This document shows, in pieces, positions 17,869 through 20,034 of a DNA stretch of 20,034 bases (its first letter is position 1; each line of letters starts with the position of its first letter). Under the pieces are notes generated by a model. It was not told the origin of the DNA and ran no database searches. It was given only the letters and a program-made list of their open reading frames with translations. The stretch comes from Chromera velia (lineage: Eukaryota > Sar > Chromeraceae): positions 1 through 20,034 of the forward strand of contig JAHBMJ010002332.1 of NCBI GenBank assembly GCA_018398765.1, given 5' to 3'. The position numbers and the translations under genes are program-made.

Positions 17869-19950
17869 GTCAGCAATTCTTTGATTGAAAACAAGCGAGG
17901 AAGGAAGAAAAGAAACACACTCCTCTCTGTCTCCGTGCGTGGTTCATCCGCAAAAGAAGCAAAGTATGAACCCTACCCAGGCAATGCAGGCAGCAATCTC
18001 CCGTTGTCTTTTCTGCATTGGCTGTTGCTTCATATCGGCTGGCTTCTCGCGGTACGCTTCGAAACCTACTGTTGAAAATCACAAGTTGTTTACACGCACA
18101 CAAAAGACATGTCGCTCGTTCTCTATTTTGGCATCCGTGACATGCACGCAATTCTGTTCAGTGCAACAGCTGTGACGCTTTCTTCATTTCTGTTCGGCCA
18201 GCGACTCCTCTGTATCTCCCTTCCTTCCTGTGTCAGATCTGCAAAAACTTCCCTGGCTTCTTCTATCTCGACCCTTGTGCCTCCCAAACTTTCGGTCCTC
18301 CCGCACACCCCAGAAGCTGCGCTTCCTCCTGCCATGCCTCATTCTCTCATCATGCCCAACCTCCACACCTTCTTTCGGTCTCTGATTCCGCGCCTTCCTC
18401 TCCATTTCTTTCCCGATTCTCCCGTGCAGAGAGGTTTCTTTCTGGTCCTCCCCTCCTTCTCGCTCCTTCAAATCTCTTTCTCTTTCCCTCCCTCTCTTCC
18501 CCCCCTCCCTCTCGCCCGACTGCCTCTCTAGTTGGCCGTCACGTCATCGATTGTCTCTTCCTGGGTGTCTGCCTGCAGCTGCTGTCGACTTCTCAACTGT
18601 GGGACTCCCCAAGAGAGGTTTGTTGGTGCATGTGCATGTCCGGCCTGCAGGGTCCTTCAATTTATTGGTTGTTGCTTTGTCTTTCTCTTTCTCCACAGGC
18701 TTTGACTCAATGTCGGGGTGGGCGCTTCTCGAGGAGCTTTATTGTTGAATCTATTTTTCCTAAGCAGCTGATGTGGGCACTTCTGTGCAGACAGTTTTCT
18801 CGGCCTTTTGATTCTCCCCCTCTCTCGCTCGCTCTCGCTGTGCGTGCGTGCTTGTCCGTCCCTGTGTGTGTGTGTGTGTGTGTGTGTGTCCATGTGTGTG
18901 CGTGTCCGTGGACGTGTGTGAATGAGTGTGTGTGTATGTGTGAGTATCCGTGAGTGAGTAATTGAGTGAGCCAGTGAGTGAGTGAGTGAGTGAGTGAGTG
19001 TGTGTGTGTGTGTGTGTCAAAAGAACATATGGACGCCATGTCTGCCCGACCGTGTGGGACGGATGTGCAGTTGCGGACTTCAACTATGCCGCGGTGATGA
19101 CTGTCCCCGTCGGCAAACAAGGTACGCATGCAGCAAGGCAGGCAGGCAGGCGAAGTGGGCGGAGGGATGAAGGGGAAAAGGGGTGAGGGGATGAAACTGC
19201 ATGGTCGGTCGAGTTTTCGCTTTTTCTCTTGAGCAATCTTGTTCAGAAGAGCGTCAAGGAAAAGCGAAGAAGACAGAAAGGCCGTTTGCCCATGTTTCGA
19301 TTTGCCTGTTCCCACCTGTCTCTTTCTCTTCTTCGGGTGTGTCGCATCAGACCACGGCTTGTCCTGCTGTCTCACTCTCCTCCCCCCCCCACCCCCCATC
19401 GACCCCCGCCTCTGATATATTCTACATGCAGCCACCAAGAGTGTCAGGCCAAAACCCAAGGGCGTCAAAGCGAAATCCAAAGGCGAATCCTCAGATGCCG
19501 GAGACGACGTGCAGATTCTCTTCGTCTCCAAGAAGAAAAAGGTTGTCAAGCCCGCCTCCTCAGCTGCCGCACCCAAAAAGAAGAAGACAACAGGCGCTGC
19601 AAGCAAGAAGAAGGCCGCCACGCCTCCCTCTCCGGCGGCAGTGAAGTCAAAGCCCCCCAGCAGCAGCGCCAGTGCAAAGCTCAAGGCCGCAATGGCTGCG
19701 AAGGCGAAGGCTGCCCAGGCCGCGAAGGCCGCCCCACCGCCGAAGCCCAAGGCAGTCATCAAGCCCAAGACCGCCAAGGGACTCAAGCCCAAACCCGCAG
19801 CATCCAAGCCAAAGCCTGCGGCCAAGACGAAAGCCCCGCCTGTGCCTGCAAAGTCCCGAGCCAGCTCGCGGCTTTCCGGAGCCCCCGCCCCCCCTCCTAT
19901 GAAGCTGACCAAGCCGAAGGCAACCATCCAGGCCAAGAAACCTGCCGCAG
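17601..19950 (+). CDS. Lys/Ala/Pro-rich basic protein with unrecognised compact core, 5' part of gene
   Basis: Five exons in phase: 17601-17868, 18579-18617, 18699-18717, 19024-19121 and 19432-19950; the gene continues past a donor GTACGTG at 19951. The start is MAPKKSVKVAV at 17601, preceded by CGACT. Both flanks are histone H1-like in composition (runs of KKK, KPKP, AAKAKAAQAAKA). Exons 2-4 encode a different, Cys- and aromatic-containing segment of about 60 residues (WMRDGAAVDFSTVGLPKRG, then YGRHVCPTVWDGCAVADF and NYAAVMTVPVGKQ). I do not recognise this core. The composition suggests a nuclear, DNA- or chromatin-binding protein; that is inference. About 310 codons lie in the window. If exon 1 were not spliced at 17868, the frame would stop at 17888. 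Confidence 0.72.
17869..18578 (+). other. Intron 1 of the basic-protein gene
   Basis: A 710-bp GT-AG intron with long pyrimidine-rich stretches (about 18230-18530). The open frames in it are composition artefacts. Confidence 0.6.
18579..18617 (+). CDS. Basic protein exon 2 (39 nt)
   Basis: Acceptor GCCTGCAG and donor AGAG|GTTTGT; phase 1 in and out. It encodes AVDFSTVGLPKR. Confidence 0.62.
18699..18717 (+). CDS. Basic protein exon 3 (19-nt microexon)
   Basis: Acceptor TTTCTCCACAG and donor TCGGG|GTGGGC; phase 1 in, phase 2 out. It encodes FDSMS. It is supported because it is the piece that joins exons 2 and 4 in phase. Confidence 0.55.
18866..19017. repeat. (GT)n and (GAGT)n microsatellites
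   Basis: (GT)13 or so at 18866-18892, then GTGA/GAGT units at 18927-19000 running into a second (GT)n that abuts the acceptor of exon 4. Confidence 0.93.
19024..19121 (+). CDS. Basic protein exon 4 (98 nt)
   Basis: Acceptor GTCAAAAG after a (GT)n tract; donor ACAAG|GTACGC. It encodes TYGRHVCPTVWDGCAVADF and then NYAAVMTVPVGKQ, the core of the unknown domain. Confidence 0.75.
19432..19950 (+). CDS. Basic protein exon 5 (519 nt)
   Basis: Acceptor CTACATGCAG; phase 1 in and out. It is Lys/Ala/Pro-rich with short degenerate repeats (KPKA-IKPK, KPKPAA-KPKPAAK) and one hydrophobic patch, DVQILFVSKKKK. Confidence 0.82.
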
Positions 19951-20034
19951 GTACGTGCATGAGACGGCCAGAGAGAGAGACTGTGACTCTTTTTCGCTTC
20001 TTTTCCTTCGATGAGACCATCTGGGTGAAGATTT

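Overview
The window looks like nuclear DNA of an intron-rich alveolate protist. A photosynthetic chromerid such as Chromera velia is my best guess, but this rests on overall style and not on a diagnostic marker. The evidence is GT-AG spliceosomal introns with small exons and some microexons, base composition near 50% GC, 3' splice sites that usually end in TGCAG (often GCATGCAG), and introns filled with (CA)n, (GA)n and (TGAC)n microsatellites. No bacterial operon structure, tRNA or CRISPR array is visible. Almost every long open frame is a shadow of these low-complexity tracts, so I built gene models from exon coding character, splice sites and codon phase.

Layout. (1) Positions 94-1322, minus strand: the first two exons of a uridine kinase gene that runs off the left edge. 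(2) Positions 1323-2513: an intergenic stretch with an AT-rich island. It holds a segment resembling mitochondrial large-subunit rRNA, and an inverted repeat with imperfect tandem repeats. (3) Positions 2514 to about 16650, minus strand: one very large gene of about 20 exons and roughly 2,200 codons. It encodes two copies of a CEP164-type WW module, two long disordered exons, a Trp/Arg-rich IQ/SFI1-like helical exon and a charged coiled-coil C-terminus. The exon chain closes in phase from 9557 down to the stop at 2514, and again across the WW exons. A few short exons (9706-9894 and 13631-14088) remain tentative. (4) Positions 16700-17600: a divergent intergenic/promoter region with a GC-rich palindromic core. 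(5) Positions 17601-19950, plus strand: the first five exons of a Lys/Ala/Pro-rich basic protein with an unrecognised compact core, continuing past the right edge.

Most interesting points. The giant gene carries an internal duplication, with matching exon lengths (77/77, 209/212) and phases, of a WW module related to that of the ciliary distal-appendage protein CEP164; one copy has lost the second signature Trp. Several introns start with a 5' splice site that is itself the first unit of a tetranucleotide array, including an array of about 820 bp. One intron carries a 113-bp minisatellite, each unit of which repeats an exon end plus its 5' splice site. The basic gene uses 39-nt and 19-nt exons to build its core. 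The genes are neighbours, not an operon; nothing shows a shared pathway.
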